From positions 1 through 64,000 of the forward strand of contig JAMPHD010000004.1 in NCBI GenBank assembly GCA_023663635.1: 64,000 bases of DNA. Direction: 5' to 3'. The DNA comes from Acetatifactor muris (GTDB lineage: Bacteria; Bacillota; Clostridia; Lachnospirales; Lachnospiraceae). Of the stretch, positions 8,003-17,900 are shown piece after piece. Positions within the stretch are counted from its first letter, which is position 1, and each line of letters opens with the position of its first letter. The notes under the pieces were generated by a model. That model was not told the DNA's origin and searched no databases. It saw only the letters and a list, made by a program, of their open reading frames with translations. The position numbers and the translations under genes are program-made.

Positions 8003-9405
8003 ATCTTGACACCCTCTCTGGTATCCTTCAGAGCGATCCCTCTCTTTAAGAGCTCATCGCGGATCTCATCCGCACGGGCAAAGTCCTTTGCCTTCTTGGC
8101 CTCCTGCCGCTCCGCGATCAGGCGCTCCACCTCCGGATCCAACTTCTCCTCCTCTTTGTCCACGAGCAGACCGCAGATATCGGCGAGCGTCACGATCCTC
8201 TCCTTCAGCCCCCGCAGGAACTCCTTGGAAGAATCCGCTCCCGCATGGGTGTTGGCAAATTTCACCAACTCAAAGATAGCCGCAATGGCATCGGCCGTGT
8301 TAAAATCATCGTCCATGGCCTCGTCAAACTGCCGCGCAAAGCTCTCCGCCTCCCGCAAAAGCTCTCTCTCGGTCTCCGAGAGCTGCTCCGCCTTGGCGTT
8401 TTGATCCAAATACTTCAGATTGTCCACGCAGGTCACGATGCGCTCATAGCCGTTCTTGGCCGCCTCCATCAGCTCCGCGCTGAAGTTCAGCGGACTTCTG
8501 TAATGGGCGGACAGCATGAAGAAACGCAAGATCTGCAGATCATATTTGGCGCTGATGTCCCGCACCGTAAAGAAATTTCCCGCGGACTTGGACATCTTCT
8601 TGTTGTCAATGTTCAGAAAGGCATTGTGCATCCAATATCTCGCAAATGTCTTGCCGTTGGCGGCCTCCGACTGCGCGATCTCATTTTCATGATGGGGAAA
8701 TACCAGATCCTCTCCCCCGGCGTGGATGTCAATCTCCTCCCCCAGATACTTCTTGCTCATGACGGAACACTCGATATGCCATCCCGGACGCCCGTTGCAC
8801 CAAGGGGACTCCCAGTAGGGCTCGCCGTCCTTCTTGGGTTTCCAGAGCACAAAATCCAGAGCATCTTCTTTCTGATCCTCCCCGGACACCAGAAGAGAGC
8901 GGTTTCCTCCCCGCAGGTCCTCCAGATTCTTGTGGGAGAGTTTACCGTATTCCTTAAAACTCCGGGTCCTGAAGTATACCGTGCCGTCCTTCGCCACATA
9001 GGCATGTCCCTTGTCGATCAGTGTTTGGATCATATCCAACATACCACAGATCTCCTGCGTGGCCAAAGGATGCGTGGTGGCGGGGCGCACGTTCATGGCC
9101 GCCATATCCTTTTTGCACTCGGCGATATAACGCTCGGAGATCACGGAGGCATCCACGCCCTCCTCGATGGCTTTCCTGATGATCTTGTCGTCCACATCCG
9201 TGAAATTCGAGACATAGTTCACCTCAAGCCCTTTGTGTTCCATATAGCGGCGCACCGTGTCAAACACGATCATGGGTCTCGCGTTGCCAATGTGGATCAG
9301 ATTGTATACGGTGGGCCCGCAGACATACATTTTCACCTTTCCGGGCTCCAGAGGCACGAAGTCCTCCTTTTTGCCGGTCAAAGTATTGTAGATCTTCATA
9401 CTCAT
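7990..9405 (-). CDS. cysS: Cysteinyl-tRNA synthetase
   Basis: 471-residue class I aminoacyl-tRNA synthetase that charges tRNA-Cys. The HIGH motif appears as HIGNARP at about residue 38, with the zinc Cys just before it in CGPTVYN. Further conserved zinc-site regions are WHIECSVMS and [11 protein letters not shown]. The KMSKS loop reads [10 protein letters not shown] at about 270. The C-terminal part holds the DALR-like helical domain. ATG 9405 has GGAG 8 bp upstream. It lies 15 bp downstream of cysE, so serine acetylation and Cys-tRNA charging are co-transcribed, as in Bacillus. No T-box leader was found upstream of the pair. Confidence 0.96.
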   Translation of the reverse strand: MSMKIYNTLTGKKEDFVPLEPGKVKMYVCGPTVYNLIHIGNARPMIVFDTVRRYMEHKGLEVNYVSNFTDVDDKIIRKAIEEGVDASVISERYIAECKKDMAAMNVRPATTHPLATQEICGMLDMIQTLIDKGHAYVAKDGTVYFRTRSFKEYGKLSHKNLEDLRGGNRSLLVSGEDQKEDALDFVLWKPKKDGEPYWESPWCNGRPGWHIECSVMSKKYLGEEIDIHAGGEDLVFPHHENEIAQSEAANGKTFARYWMHNAFLNIDNKKMSKSAGNFFTVRDISAKYDLQILRFFMLSAHYRSPLNFSAELMEAAKNGYERIVTCVDNLKYLDQNAKAEQLSETERELLREAESFARQFDEAMDDDFNTADAIAAIFELVKFANTHAGADSSKEFLRGLKERIVTLADICGLLVDKEEEKLDPEVERLIAERQEAKKAKDFARADEIRDELLKRGIALKDTREGVKICWI

Positions 9406-9419
9406 ATCCCTGTCTCCTT

Positions 9420-10169
9420 CTATGCCATCCCGTCTCCGGCGGCATTCTCTGCCCGCGCTCCGGCGCCATCCGTCTCCTGCACCCGGGCGGCCTCATTGCG
9501 TTGGAGCTCCCGCTGCAGCAGCCGCACCTGCTCCTCCATGGTGAGCAGACGGTTGATCAGTTCCGCGTTGGCCATCTGCAGATTGGCGATATCCTCCCGC
9601 ACGGGATCCGGCAGATCCGTCTGGTTCAGTGTCTCCTGCGGAAACAGCATATTGTTGCGGCGCACCACGCGCCCCGGCACGCCCACCACCGTGGAGCCGG
9701 GCGGCACCTCGCTCAGGACCACGCTGCCCGCGCCAATCTTGGAATTATCCCCGATGGTAAAAGATCCCAACACCTTCGCCCCTGCGCTTATCATCACATT
9801 GTTGCCGACAGTGGGATGGCGCTTGCCGTGCTCCTTGCCCGTGCCGCCCAGAGTCACTCCCTGATAGAGCGTCACATTGTCGCCGATCACGGTGGTCTCG
9901 CCGATGATCACCCCATGTCCGTGGTCTATAAAGAGTCCCTTGCCGATCTGAGCTCCGGGATGGATCTCAATGCCGGTCTTCCTCGCTGCCCGCTGAGAGA
10001 TATAGCGCGCCCAGAAATAATGGCCCCGCAGATACAGCTTATGCGCCAATCTGTAATGCATCATCACCTTAAATCCCGGATAGAGGAAGACCTCCATGAC
10101 GGAGTGAATCGCCGGGTCTCTCTCCCGGATGATCCGGATCTCCTCCCGAATACTTTTGATCAAACCCAT
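9420..10169 (-). CDS. cysE: Serine O-acetyltransferase
   Basis: About 249-residue enzyme that makes O-acetylserine from serine and acetyl-CoA, the first step of cysteine synthesis. The N-terminal helical part (IKSIREEIRIIRERDPAIHS) leads into a left-handed beta-helix of hexapeptide repeats (IEIHPGAQIGKGLFIDHGHG, with the active-site His in DHGHG, and GVTLGGTG). A Gln/Glu-rich coiled tail of about 60 residues after VPGRVVRRNN is longer than in many homologues. The frame extends to a GTG at 10208, but ATG 10169 has AGAGG just upstream and matches the usual MGLIKSIREE start, so it is preferred. Confidence 0.93.
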   Translation of the reverse strand: MGLIKSIREEIRIIRERDPAIHSVMEVFLYPGFKVMMHYRLAHKLYLRGHYFWARYISQRAARKTGIEIHPGAQIGKGLFIDHGHGVIIGETTVIGDNVTLYQGVTLGGTGKEHGKRHPTVGNNVMISAGAKVLGSFTIGDNSKIGAGSVVLSEVPPGSTVVGVPGRVVRRNNMLFPQETLNQTDLPDPVREDIANLQMANAELINRLLTMEEQVRLLQRELQRNEAARVQETDGAGARAENAAGDGMA

Positions 10170-10321
10170 AATTACCTCTGTTTCCGCAAGGTCTGCGCAA
10201 CCGTTCACAAATTTCCTATGTAAAGCCCGCCGGACATGCCGGTCAGATAAAATATCTCCTTATCAGAATATGCAAAAGGAGCGCGTTTGTCAACTGCTTT
10301 TGGTCGCCTGGCAGTTCGGGT

Positions 10322-10399
10322 GGTGACGGTTCAGGCTTTTTTCGTCCGTGCCAAGGGGACGGCTCCGGCAGACAGGAAAACAAGATCTGAACCGTCACC
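10322..10399. repeat. REP/MITE-like palindromic element between ispF and cysE
   Basis: Perfect 13-bp inverted repeats (ggtgacggttcag at 10322-10334 and ctgaaccgtcacc at 10387-10399) enclose 52 bp that contains the motif ccaaggggacggctccgg. The 238-bp gap between ispF and cysE has no gene. From memory, ggggacgg-containing palindromes of this kind recur in clostridial genomes as REP-like elements. The copy number here cannot be checked from the window. Confidence 0.6.
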
Positions 10400-10407
10400 C
10401 CCGCCAC

Positions 10408-10980
10408 TCAACCCTGCCGCTTACAGCCGCTGCAGCCCGCGCAGTCTCCCGCCACGGCCTGTGCCGTAAGATCCAACGGACTGGTGAGCATACAGATGGC
10501 CTGTGCGGAGATTCCCTCGCCGTTTCCCGTAAAGCCCAGTCCCTCCTCGGTGGTGGCCTTCACGTTCACCTGTCTTATATCCAGTTGCAGGGCCTCCGCG
10601 ATATTGGCGCGCATGGCGTCAATGTGGGGACGCATCTTGGGCGCTTGGGCGATGATGGTGGCATCGATATTTTCCACCAGAAAGCCCTCTTCGCTCAACA
10701 GATCCCCCACCTTGCGCAGCAGCATCAGGGAGTCCGCGCCCTTGTACGCGGGATCCGTGTCCGGGAAATGCTTGCCGATGTCTCCCATGGCCGCCGCGCC
10801 CAAGAGCGCGTCCATGATGGCATGCAGCAGCACGTCCGCGTCCGAATGCCCCAGAAGTCCCCGCTCCCAGGGGATCCGTACCCCGCCGATGATCAGATCT
10901 CTGTCCTCCGCAAGTCTGTGCACATCATATCCCATTCCGATCCGCATTTCATGCCCTGCCTTTCCGCTTATTCCGTTCAT
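10408..10980 (-). CDS. ispF: 2-C-methyl-D-erythritol 2,4-cyclodiphosphate synthase
   Basis: Trimeric enzyme of the non-mevalonate isoprenoid pathway that forms the cyclic diphosphate intermediate. Metal ligands are visible in MGYDVHRL (Asp, His) and in the following [21 protein letters not shown]. The substrate-binding region [21 protein letters not shown] is intact. ATG 10980 overlaps the stop of the upstream membrane-protein gene (ATGA), which argues for coupled translation. ATG 10947 gives the family's usual start ([12 protein letters not shown]) and is the alternative. The protein runs past the usual end with an odd Cys-containing tail, [12 protein letters not shown]. No ispD partner is adjacent. 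Confidence 0.94.
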   Translation of the reverse strand: MNGISGKAGHEMRIGMGYDVHRLAEDRDLIIGGVRIPWERGLLGHSDADVLLHAIMDALLGAAAMGDIGKHFPDTDPAYKGADSLMLLRKVGDLLSEEGFLVENIDATIIAQAPKMRPHIDAMRANIAEALQLDIRQVNVKATTEEGLGFTGNGEGISAQAICMLTSPLDLTAQAVAGDCAGCSGCKRQG

Positions 10981-12590
10981 TTATCCGCGCCCGCCGCCGT
11001 CTCCATCAACGTCCGTGCGGAACCATACACCAACACCGTGTAGGCATCGTCCTCATAGACCACTCTGCCCGCGGCCACGGATTCCGCGTCCGCCGCGTCC
11101 GCGATCTCCTCCGCGGTGAGCAATAAGAACACCTCACCCTTAGGATACCCCTCTTCGTAATATTTCATCGGGGAGGACCATTTAAAATATTCCAGATTCT
11201 CCGCGTCCCCCACATTGGCGATCTCCACCGCACCGTCCGTGAGCTCCGTGATGATATTGGCATTCCAATAGCTCGCGTAGCCGAAGGAATAGCCGCCCTC
11301 CTCCAGAAAGGCCGCCACTCTGCGTCTGTCCTCATTTTTGTCCGTGGAGACATAGGAGAGGACCGTCTTGCCCACGGCCAGGAGCATACATGCCCCCAAC
11401 AGCACACTCACCGCCAACCTGTCCCAATACCGCTCCTCCTTTTCATAATAAAAGCAGAGCATGGGCAGTACAAAAATAAAGATCGTGATGTAGTATCTCG
11501 GCACCATGGTACTGGTGGTGAAAACGAACACGAAGAGATTCAGGCACAGAGCCGACGCGAGAAACAGGCTGACAAACAGCCTCTGTCCGCGGCTCTCCCT
11601 GCCCGCCCGGACGGCGCAATAAGCCAAAATCCCCAAGATCCCGAATGCGGCCAATGTCACCATCCCCCGCAGGGACAGGACGCTCCGCTCCGGGATATAG
11701 CCGAAGAGCATCAACAGACTGCCCAACGCGTTTTGCAGACGCTCAAAGAACACGCCCTGATATACCGCAATAAAATTGGTGCTGTCATAGGTCTGAAACA
11801 CATATTCCCTGCTCACATAGAGCACATTGACGGCATAACCCGCTGCGCTCCCCGCCAGTCCCAACAGGGCATAACCGAAATATTTCATGGCCGGACAGCG
11901 CGCAAGCTCCCGCATCCGGGCCGCGCCGTTCTCCGCCGTGAGGTTCTGTCGAAACAGGTCAAACTCCGCCGATCTGAGCAGATAAAATAATCCCGCCAGC
12001 ACAAGCGGACACTGCAGCGCCAGAAGATAGCGCACTCCGGACACGCCGCAGACGAGCGCCAATGCCATATAAAAGATGATCCGCACGATCCGATTACCCT
12101 TGACCACACCGGTCAGTCTCAGATACAGTCCGAAAAAGCAATAGGCGATGGCCACATGAAAGAGATAAGTGTTGCCCATGGCCATATGCGTCATCATGGT
12201 CTCCGAAAACGGTAACAGCAGGAGCGCCGAGCTCATGATCACCAATCCCCTGCGCACCTTTAAGGGTTTCATGCAATAGTAATACGCCCCGAGCACCAGC
12301 GCGTAGGACAGCAGATTCGTGACGGCGCGGATCACATGCCAATTCGCGCAGATCCGAAACAGCGGCCCCATGATCCAATGTGTATAGAGGAAACGAAACT
12401 CCGTGGAATAATACCAATCGGCCGTGGCGAAGAAATGTCCGCTCTCCGCGAGCTGCCTTGAGAAGATCATCTCCGCGGCCATATCCGAGTCCAACCAGTG
12501 ATCGTGACACAAAATATTCAGGCATACCAACAACAGTATGCTCAAGCCGAGTATGATGTAGGGGCTGTATTTTGCAATCCTCGCTCTCAC
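10977..12590 (-). CDS. Polytopic membrane protein, GT-C glycosyltransferase-like
   Basis: 537-residue protein with about 11-12 hydrophobic segments. Helix 1 is [16 protein letters not shown]. Directly after it comes an extracytoplasmic acidic motif, [12 protein letters not shown], placed like the catalytic loop of GT-C (PMT/ArnT-like) glycosyltransferases that use lipid-linked sugars. The last 130 residues are mostly soluble. The start is GTG 12590 with AGGAGG 8 bp upstream, and that site lies in the 3' end of the helicase gene, so the two are probably co-expressed. A glycosyltransferase role is inferred from topology and the single motif. It could instead be a membrane protein of unknown function. 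Confidence 0.6.
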   Translation of the reverse strand: MRARIAKYSPYIILGLSILLLVCLNILCHDHWLDSDMAAEMIFSRQLAESGHFFATADWYYSTEFRFLYTHWIMGPLFRICANWHVIRAVTNLLSYALVLGAYYYCMKPLKVRRGLVIMSSALLLLPFSETMMTHMAMGNTYLFHVAIAYCFFGLYLRLTGVVKGNRIVRIIFYMALALVCGVSGVRYLLALQCPLVLAGLFYLLRSAEFDLFRQNLTAENGAARMRELARCPAMKYFGYALLGLAGSAAGYAVNVLYVSREYVFQTYDSTNFIAVYQGVFFERLQNALGSLLMLFGYIPERSVLSLRGMVTLAAFGILGILAYCAVRAGRESRGQRLFVSLFLASALCLNLFVFVFTTSTMVPRYYITIFIFVLPMLCFYYEKEERYWDRLAVSVLLGACMLLAVGKTVLSYVSTDKNEDRRRVAAFLEEGGYSFGYASYWNANIITELTDGAVEIANVGDAENLEYFKWSSPMKYYEEGYPKGEVFLLLTAEEIADAADAESVAAGRVVYEDDAYTVLVYGSARTLMETAAGADK

Positions 12591-12593
12591 CGG

Positions 12594-14279
12594 TTACTCC
12601 TCCTGTCCGAATCCCTTGCCCTTCTTGCGCTTGGGCAGCTGATATCCGAAACCGCCGCGGCGGCCGCGGCGGTCACCTCTGTCACTCCGACTGTCGCGTC
12701 CCCTGCCGTCTCTGTCTCCGCGGCCGTAACTGTCGCGCCCTCTGCCGTCTCTGTCTCCGCGGCCGTAGCTGTCGCGCCCTCCACGACCGCCTCTGTCGTC
12801 CCGTCCGTTTCTGCGGCCGCCGCTGCTCTTTTTGTCCCTGAAGACATCCGCCTCGATCTCCGCGCCCTTGTCGCCCACCTCGTACTTGAGCATGGCGGCG
12901 GCGAGATCCATCACATCGCATCCCTCCGCGTCCATCTTGCGCTGCAGGAAACTTTTCATCAATTCAATGTCTTCATGGTCATGCAGTTCCCAAGCCTGAT
13001 TGAGGTACTTGGAGGCCTTGGCCTTCAACACCTTGGCCGCGCCGGGAAGTTTTTTCTCCTCCACGGTGGTCCTGCACACCTTCTCGATCTCCCGGATCTT
13101 AAAGATCTCCCTGCCGCTGGCAAAGGTAAAGGAGCGGCCCGTCTTGCCCGCGCGACCGGTCCTGCCGATGCGGTGCACATAGTATTCCACATCCTGCGGG
13201 ATGTCATAATTGATGACGGCCTCCACATTTTCCACGTCAATGCCTCTGGCCGCCACATCCGTGGCGATCAGGATGTTGGTGCTGCGGTTCCGGAAACGCC
13301 CCATGACCAGATCTCTCTGATGCTGCGCCAGATCCCCGTGCAGTCCCTCCGCCTGATAGCCGGCTTTCTTGAGCACCTCCGAGAGCTCGTCCACCTTTCT
13401 CTTGGTATTGCAGAAGATCAGGCACAGCTCCGGCTGATAATAGTCCAACAGCCTGATACAGGCGGCATCCTTGTCCTGTCTTTTGATGCGATAAAATTTC
13501 TGACTCACCAACGGGATCGTCAGCTCCTCCGCTGCCACGCGCACCATCCTGGCATCCTTCTGGAACTGCCCCGTGATCTCCAAAATGGCCTTGGGCATGG
13601 TGGCGGAGAAAAGCGCCGTCTGATGCGCATTGGGAATCTCCCCCAAAATAGTCTCCATATCCTCCCGAAAGCCCATGTTGAGCATTTCATCCGCCTCGTC
13701 CAACACCACCATATTCACATCATCCAGACGGATGGTGTGGCGGCGCATATGATCCATGACACGCCCGGGCGTGCCCACGATGATCTGTACTCCCCGGAGA
13801 CCTGAGATCTGTCTGCCGATGTCCTGTCCGCCGTAGACGGGCAGCACCTTGATGCCCGTCATATACTTGGCCAGTTTGCGCAATTCCTCGGCGGCCTGAA
13901 TGGCCAACTCCCTGGTGGGACAGAGGATCACCGTCTGCAGTTTCTTCAGCTCCGGATCACATTTCTGAATGACCGGAATACCGAAAGCCGCGGTCTTGCC
14001 CGTTCCCGTCTGAGCCTGTCCGATGATATCCTCTCCCTTTAACAAAAAGGGGATCGCCTGCTGCTGAATGGGGCTTAAGGTCTCAAAGCCCATCTCCCGG
14101 ATCGCCCGTATGATCCGCTCATCCAACAGGGGCTCAATATCCTCTATCGCAACGGCATCAGTCGCATCGGCCATATCCTCCGCGCCGGAATCCGCTGTGT
14201 TGTCCGCAATATCTCCCGCGCCGGAATCAGCCACATCTTCCGCCTCTCTCATCTCCAAATTTTCTTCCTGCATTTTCAT
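12594..14279 (-). CDS. DEAD-box ATP-dependent RNA helicase (CshA/DeaD-like)
   Basis: About 561-residue RNA helicase with all core motifs in order: Q motif (GFETLSPIQQQAIPFLLKGED), Walker A (AQTGTGKTAAF), PTRELAIQ, TPGRVMDH, DEAD as VLDEADEMLN, SAT as LFSATMP, and the C-terminal motifs TDVAARGIDV and YVHRIGRTGRAGKTG. A degenerate RNA-binding region follows, then an Arg/Gly/Asp-rich tail with 13-residue repeats (GRGDRDGRGRDSY). It unwinds structured RNA in ribosome assembly or mRNA decay. The N-terminus is an acidic low-complexity stretch (about residues 5-35). ATG 14279 is preferred because AAAGG sits 7 bp upstream; nearby in-frame ATGs are 14285 and 14273. Confidence 0.93.
   Translation of the reverse strand: MKMQEENLEMREAEDVADSGAGDIADNTADSGAEDMADATDAVAIEDIEPLLDERIIRAIREMGFETLSPIQQQAIPFLLKGEDIIGQAQTGTGKTAAFGIPVIQKCDPELKKLQTVILCPTRELAIQAAEELRKLAKYMTGIKVLPVYGGQDIGRQISGLRGVQIIVGTPGRVMDHMRRHTIRLDDVNMVVLDEADEMLNMGFREDMETILGEIPNAHQTALFSATMPKAILEITGQFQKDARMVRVAAEELTIPLVSQKFYRIKRQDKDAACIRLLDYYQPELCLIFCNTKRKVDELSEVLKKAGYQAEGLHGDLAQHQRDLVMGRFRNRSTNILIATDVAARGIDVENVEAVINYDIPQDVEYYVHRIGRTGRAGKTGRSFTFASGREIFKIREIEKVCRTTVEEKKLPGAAKVLKAKASKYLNQAWELHDHEDIELMKSFLQRKMDAEGCDVMDLAAAMLKYEVGDKGAEIEADVFRDKKSSGGRRNGRDDRGGRGGRDSYGRGDRDGRGRDSYGRGDRDGRGRDSRSDRGDRRGRRGGFGYQLPKRKKGKGFGQEE
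12703..12780. repeat. 39-bp tandem repeat in the helicase tail
   Basis: Two nearly identical 39-bp units begin at 12703 and 12742 and encode the 13-residue Arg/Gly/Asp repeats of the helicase C-terminus. A diverged third unit flanks them. The repeat length is a multiple of three, so changes in copy number keep the frame. Confidence 0.8.
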
Positions 14280-14312
14280 AACCATACCTTTCTCAGATCC
14301 AATGATCGCGAC

Positions 14313-14353
14313 ATATAAAAATGGAGAAATCACATGCTGTGGGTGATTCCTCC
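14313..14353 (-). terminator. Intrinsic terminator after the ACT-domain gene
   Basis: Minus-strand stem of 11 bp with one mismatch (arms 14343-14353 and 14323-14333, GGAGGAATCAC/GTGATTTCTCC) is followed by A and five T residues. It lies between the ACT-domain gene and the helicase. Confidence 0.65.
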
Positions 14354-14371
14354 AGTACATCCGGCCAAATG

Positions 14372-14773
14372 TTACAGCACCGTATAGCCTCCGGACTCCA
14401 GACATGACTTCACTTCCATGACGTCCTCACAGTGGAACACCATGATGGGCTTGCCGGAATCACGGTTAAAGGACAGATACAGATAGTCCACACTGATATT
14501 ACAGTCTATGAGCAGGGTGAGCATCTTATTCAGATTGCCGACCTCATCCTCCACCTCCACGCCGATCACCTCGGTCAGCCGGCAGATGAACCCTTCCGCC
14601 TGCAGGGCCTCGGAGGCCCGTTCCGCGTCCGATACCACCATCCGCACAATGCCGTACTCCGCGCTGTCGTTGGTGACGGACCCCAGAATATTGATCTGCT
14701 GCTTTAACAAAATCTCCGTGATCTTCTGCATGGTGCCTTTCTTGTTCTCCGCGTATATGGAAACCTGTTTCAT
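14372..14773 (-). CDS. ACT-domain protein (tandem ACT)
   Basis: 133-residue protein with two ACT-type beta-alpha-beta units. The first (MKQVSIYAENKKGTMQKITE) has the pattern in which residues before the first helix bind amino acids. The second runs from about residue 70 (VGNLNKMLTLLIDCNISVDY). Small stand-alone tandem ACT proteins are thought to sense amino acids and regulate partners. Here no enzyme gene for it is adjacent. The frame is open further upstream to 14863, but ATG 14773 gives a clean ACT start and is preceded by AAAGG. The 214-bp stretch upstream holds the terminator of the pectinesterase gene. Confidence 0.85.
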   Translation of the reverse strand: MKQVSIYAENKKGTMQKITEILLKQQINILGSVTNDSAEYGIVRMVVSDAERASEALQAEGFICRLTEVIGVEVEDEVGNLNKMLTLLIDCNISVDYLYLSFNRDSGKPIMVFHCEDVMEVKSCLESGGYTVL

Positions 14774-14896
14774 AAATATCGCCGTACCTTTCTTGTCATT
14801 TGCCACATTGCAACCACATATTTGCCGCCGCGCCCCGCCGATCTGCATCCGGGAACACAACAAATTATATTGTAAACCGTTTCCGCGAGAAAGTCA

Positions 14897-14947
14897 ATAA
14901 AAAGAGTGCCGCAGCGGACATCTGTCGATCCGCCGGCGCGGCACTCT
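14897..14947 (-). terminator. Intrinsic terminator after the 1800-residue pectinesterase gene
   Basis: Minus-strand stem AGAGTGCCGC/GCGGCACTCT (arms 14938-14947 and 14903-14912) with a second inner stem, followed by TTTTTATT. It lies 40 bp after the stop codon. Confidence 0.88.
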
Positions 14948-14987
14948 CCTATATAACTCACTTCAGTTCAAGTCAAATTTCCTGATA

Positions 14988-17900
14988 TTACTCTTCCTCT
15001 CTCCTGCGGAACGCGATGATTCCGGAACCTGCGATGATTCCTGCCGCCACAACCACCGCCACGATCACGAACGGATATATGGAGATTCCGCTGCTCTGAG
15101 GCAGAACTGCGAGCACTACCGCGTCAGCCCCGGGATTGACCTGTTGTCCGTCCTCGGCCACCTGTGCGTTCGACGGGAGCAGGGCATTCAACAGACTCTC
15201 ATCATAGGTCTTGGGACTGGTCAATACTGCGGGATTGGCGGGAGCCACATCCTCATCGTCGTCCTCGCCCTCGTCCTTTACATCAGGATCCGCGGGACCC
15301 ACAGGGCCTGTCGGGTCAGTTGGATCCGTCGGACCGGTAGGATCTGCGGGATCCTCCACAGCCGTCTTGGCAGCCTTGAAGATCACCGTATAGGGGCTGA
15401 AACCTTCTGCCGCGATCCGATAGCTGTCTGCCTCTTTCACCACGCTGTCTGCCGCGAGTTTCTCCGTGCCATGCAATACCACGATATCGTTTTCCCGGGT
15501 AATTCCCTCCGGGTACGCAAGCCTGATCCAGACTTTGCCGCTTGTGAGGCTCACCTCCGTCTCTTGGCCGTCAGTCACCAGATACGCAGCGATGTCAAGA
15601 TAAAGCACTGTTACCTCGGTTTCCGCATCCTGCGCGATCTCCAGAGCCACAGCCGCCTTGATCTCCTCCGTCGGCTCCTGCTCCTCTGCTTTGATCACTA
15701 CCTCACCGGTCACTTCCTCACCGGCCTCGTCCGTAAATACCACTTCGCCTTCCGTCGTCACGCCGGCGATGGGGCTGCCCTCCTCCGGCACCACTACCAG
15801 ATCATCCTGCTCCTCATCCGGGCTGAAGGGATTCCAACTGCCGAGGAAAGTCTCTATGGTGATGGGGGAACCGTCCGCGAGGTTCGGCGTGTCAAATACC
15901 TTCGCCCAATCCGCTCTCTCGGCTGAATTGTCCACACCTGATTTCTCAATGGTGCCGTACTCCGCGGACAATGCGGATTTGCCGCCCAATGAATCTAACC
16001 AACCTGCCGGCCGGATCAGGGACTCTCCCATCGCATAAGATCCGGTATTCCAGAATCCGTCCGCCGCCTCAATGGTGGTTTTATAAAATACCGCCTCACC
16101 CGTGTTGGCCTGCCAAGGTCTTCCCAGATATCCGGGCTTGGAAGTGCGAACGGATGCCGTGTCCACTCCGGGAACGGTGGAAGTTACGGTACACTCATAC
16201 AGCAGATAGCCTCTTCCGGAGGACTGCTGCGCCGCGGTGATATATCCCACATCATCCTTCTCACCCTTGGATGTCTGATCATTGGTGTTGAACACCAGGT
16301 CACAATGTTTGAACACTGCGGTCATACCGCCAAAGATATAGTCCGTTCCGCCGTAGATCGCGCAGTTCTCAAAACCTGCGGTCACGCCGGTTCCGCCGTA
16401 CAGGGTATCCTGTCTGCTGACAAATTTACAGTTGTTGAAGAATACCTGACTGACATTGTTGGTGATGGCGAGAGCAGCCGCTCTCTCCACATACTCCTTC
16501 TCCTGCACCTTGGTGTCGCCCACGGTCTTCATGTTGGCGCGGGCCACGCTGCCCTCCTTGGCGCTGCTGCCCTGAGCCTCGATCGTATCCTCCACGGACT
16601 TGGCCGATACATACTGGTTAAAGGAATTCTCAAAAATGATCCCATCCGCGCTGAATCTGTCCGCGGATACCACTACCGACGCGTTCCAGTAACTGCCGTT
16701 GGTGGTGCCGCTGCCCGGATTCTTGAAACTTGCGGATCCGTTGGACTTGTTGGCCGCCAACAGATCTGCGTCATATTTACAGTCGCTGCCCATGCTGTAA
16801 TAAGTATAGCCGTGACCATAGTACCAGGTCACTCTCACCGCGTTGTCGTCAATGTCCACACCCTTGTTCTTCAGTTCAATGCTCGGCGCGGCCGACGCAT
16901 TCTTCAAAGTGATGTCCGGCGTATCGATCACCAACATCTCCTCATAGTTGCCGGGATCGATCATGATGGTGACTGTCTGACCCGCGGTTCTGGCCATCTT
17001 TCTCACATCCGTCAACGCGTCATTGATCGTCTTGTATTCCTTGTCGGTGCCCACATATAAAGTGTCTCTGTATTCGATCACATTGGATGCCTTCAATATC
17101 TCAATACCACAGAAATAAGTCTGCGATGCCTTGGTTCCCGTGACCGTCTCGATCACAAAGTCGCCGTCCTGCGCCACGAGCACATCCACGGAATCGATCT
17201 GACCCGTGCTGCCGGATTTCTCATCTACCGTCATATCGCCGGCTTTAAAGGAAGCCTCATAGCAATATTTGATCGTGACCTTATCGCCACTCTGCAGATT
17301 CGGAACAGTGATGGTATCTCCCGCCTTGGCCAGAAGATAAGAGTTATTGTGTTCCTTCACGCCGGCGCTCAGTACCAGTCCCGCATAGTAATTCTTTCCG
17401 TCAATGGTCTCCACATCCACAGCGGCCGCCTGCGCTTTGAAATCCCAAGCGGTAAGCCCCTCAAAAGGCACCGTTGTGGAGGCAGCCTCGCCGCTCACGT
17501 TCACATTGGGTGTGATGCCCTGCGCAACGGCGTAATTGCCGAGGCCGGTAACTTTTACCGAATAGCTGCCGTCCCGCAACTCCATTGCGCCCGACACGGG
17601 GAATGTGTATACATAGCCTTCCTCATTGATGTTGGTGAAGGTAGCGACCGCGCCGGACGCATCCTCCACTCCCGTAATGGTCAATGTAACGGGATAAACG
17701 GGTTTCTTGGTAAAAGCGATGTCTTCCGTCTTATTGTCCTGCGCGGACATTTTCACGGTATCCAACGCAAAATCGTTGACATCCTGCGCCTCGACGGTAT
17801 ACTCCACACCCGTCTCGACTTTCAGAGTGTATGTCCCTGCCGTTCTGTCAATCTCTATCTCGGGAACATATACCTTGTCCGCAGGAACCTTGAATTCAAA

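Noticed and set aside
10170-10407. Possible T-box leader controlling cysE-cysS
   Set aside because: No T-box consensus, specifier loop or terminator/antiterminator pair was found. The palindrome there is better explained as a REP-like element.
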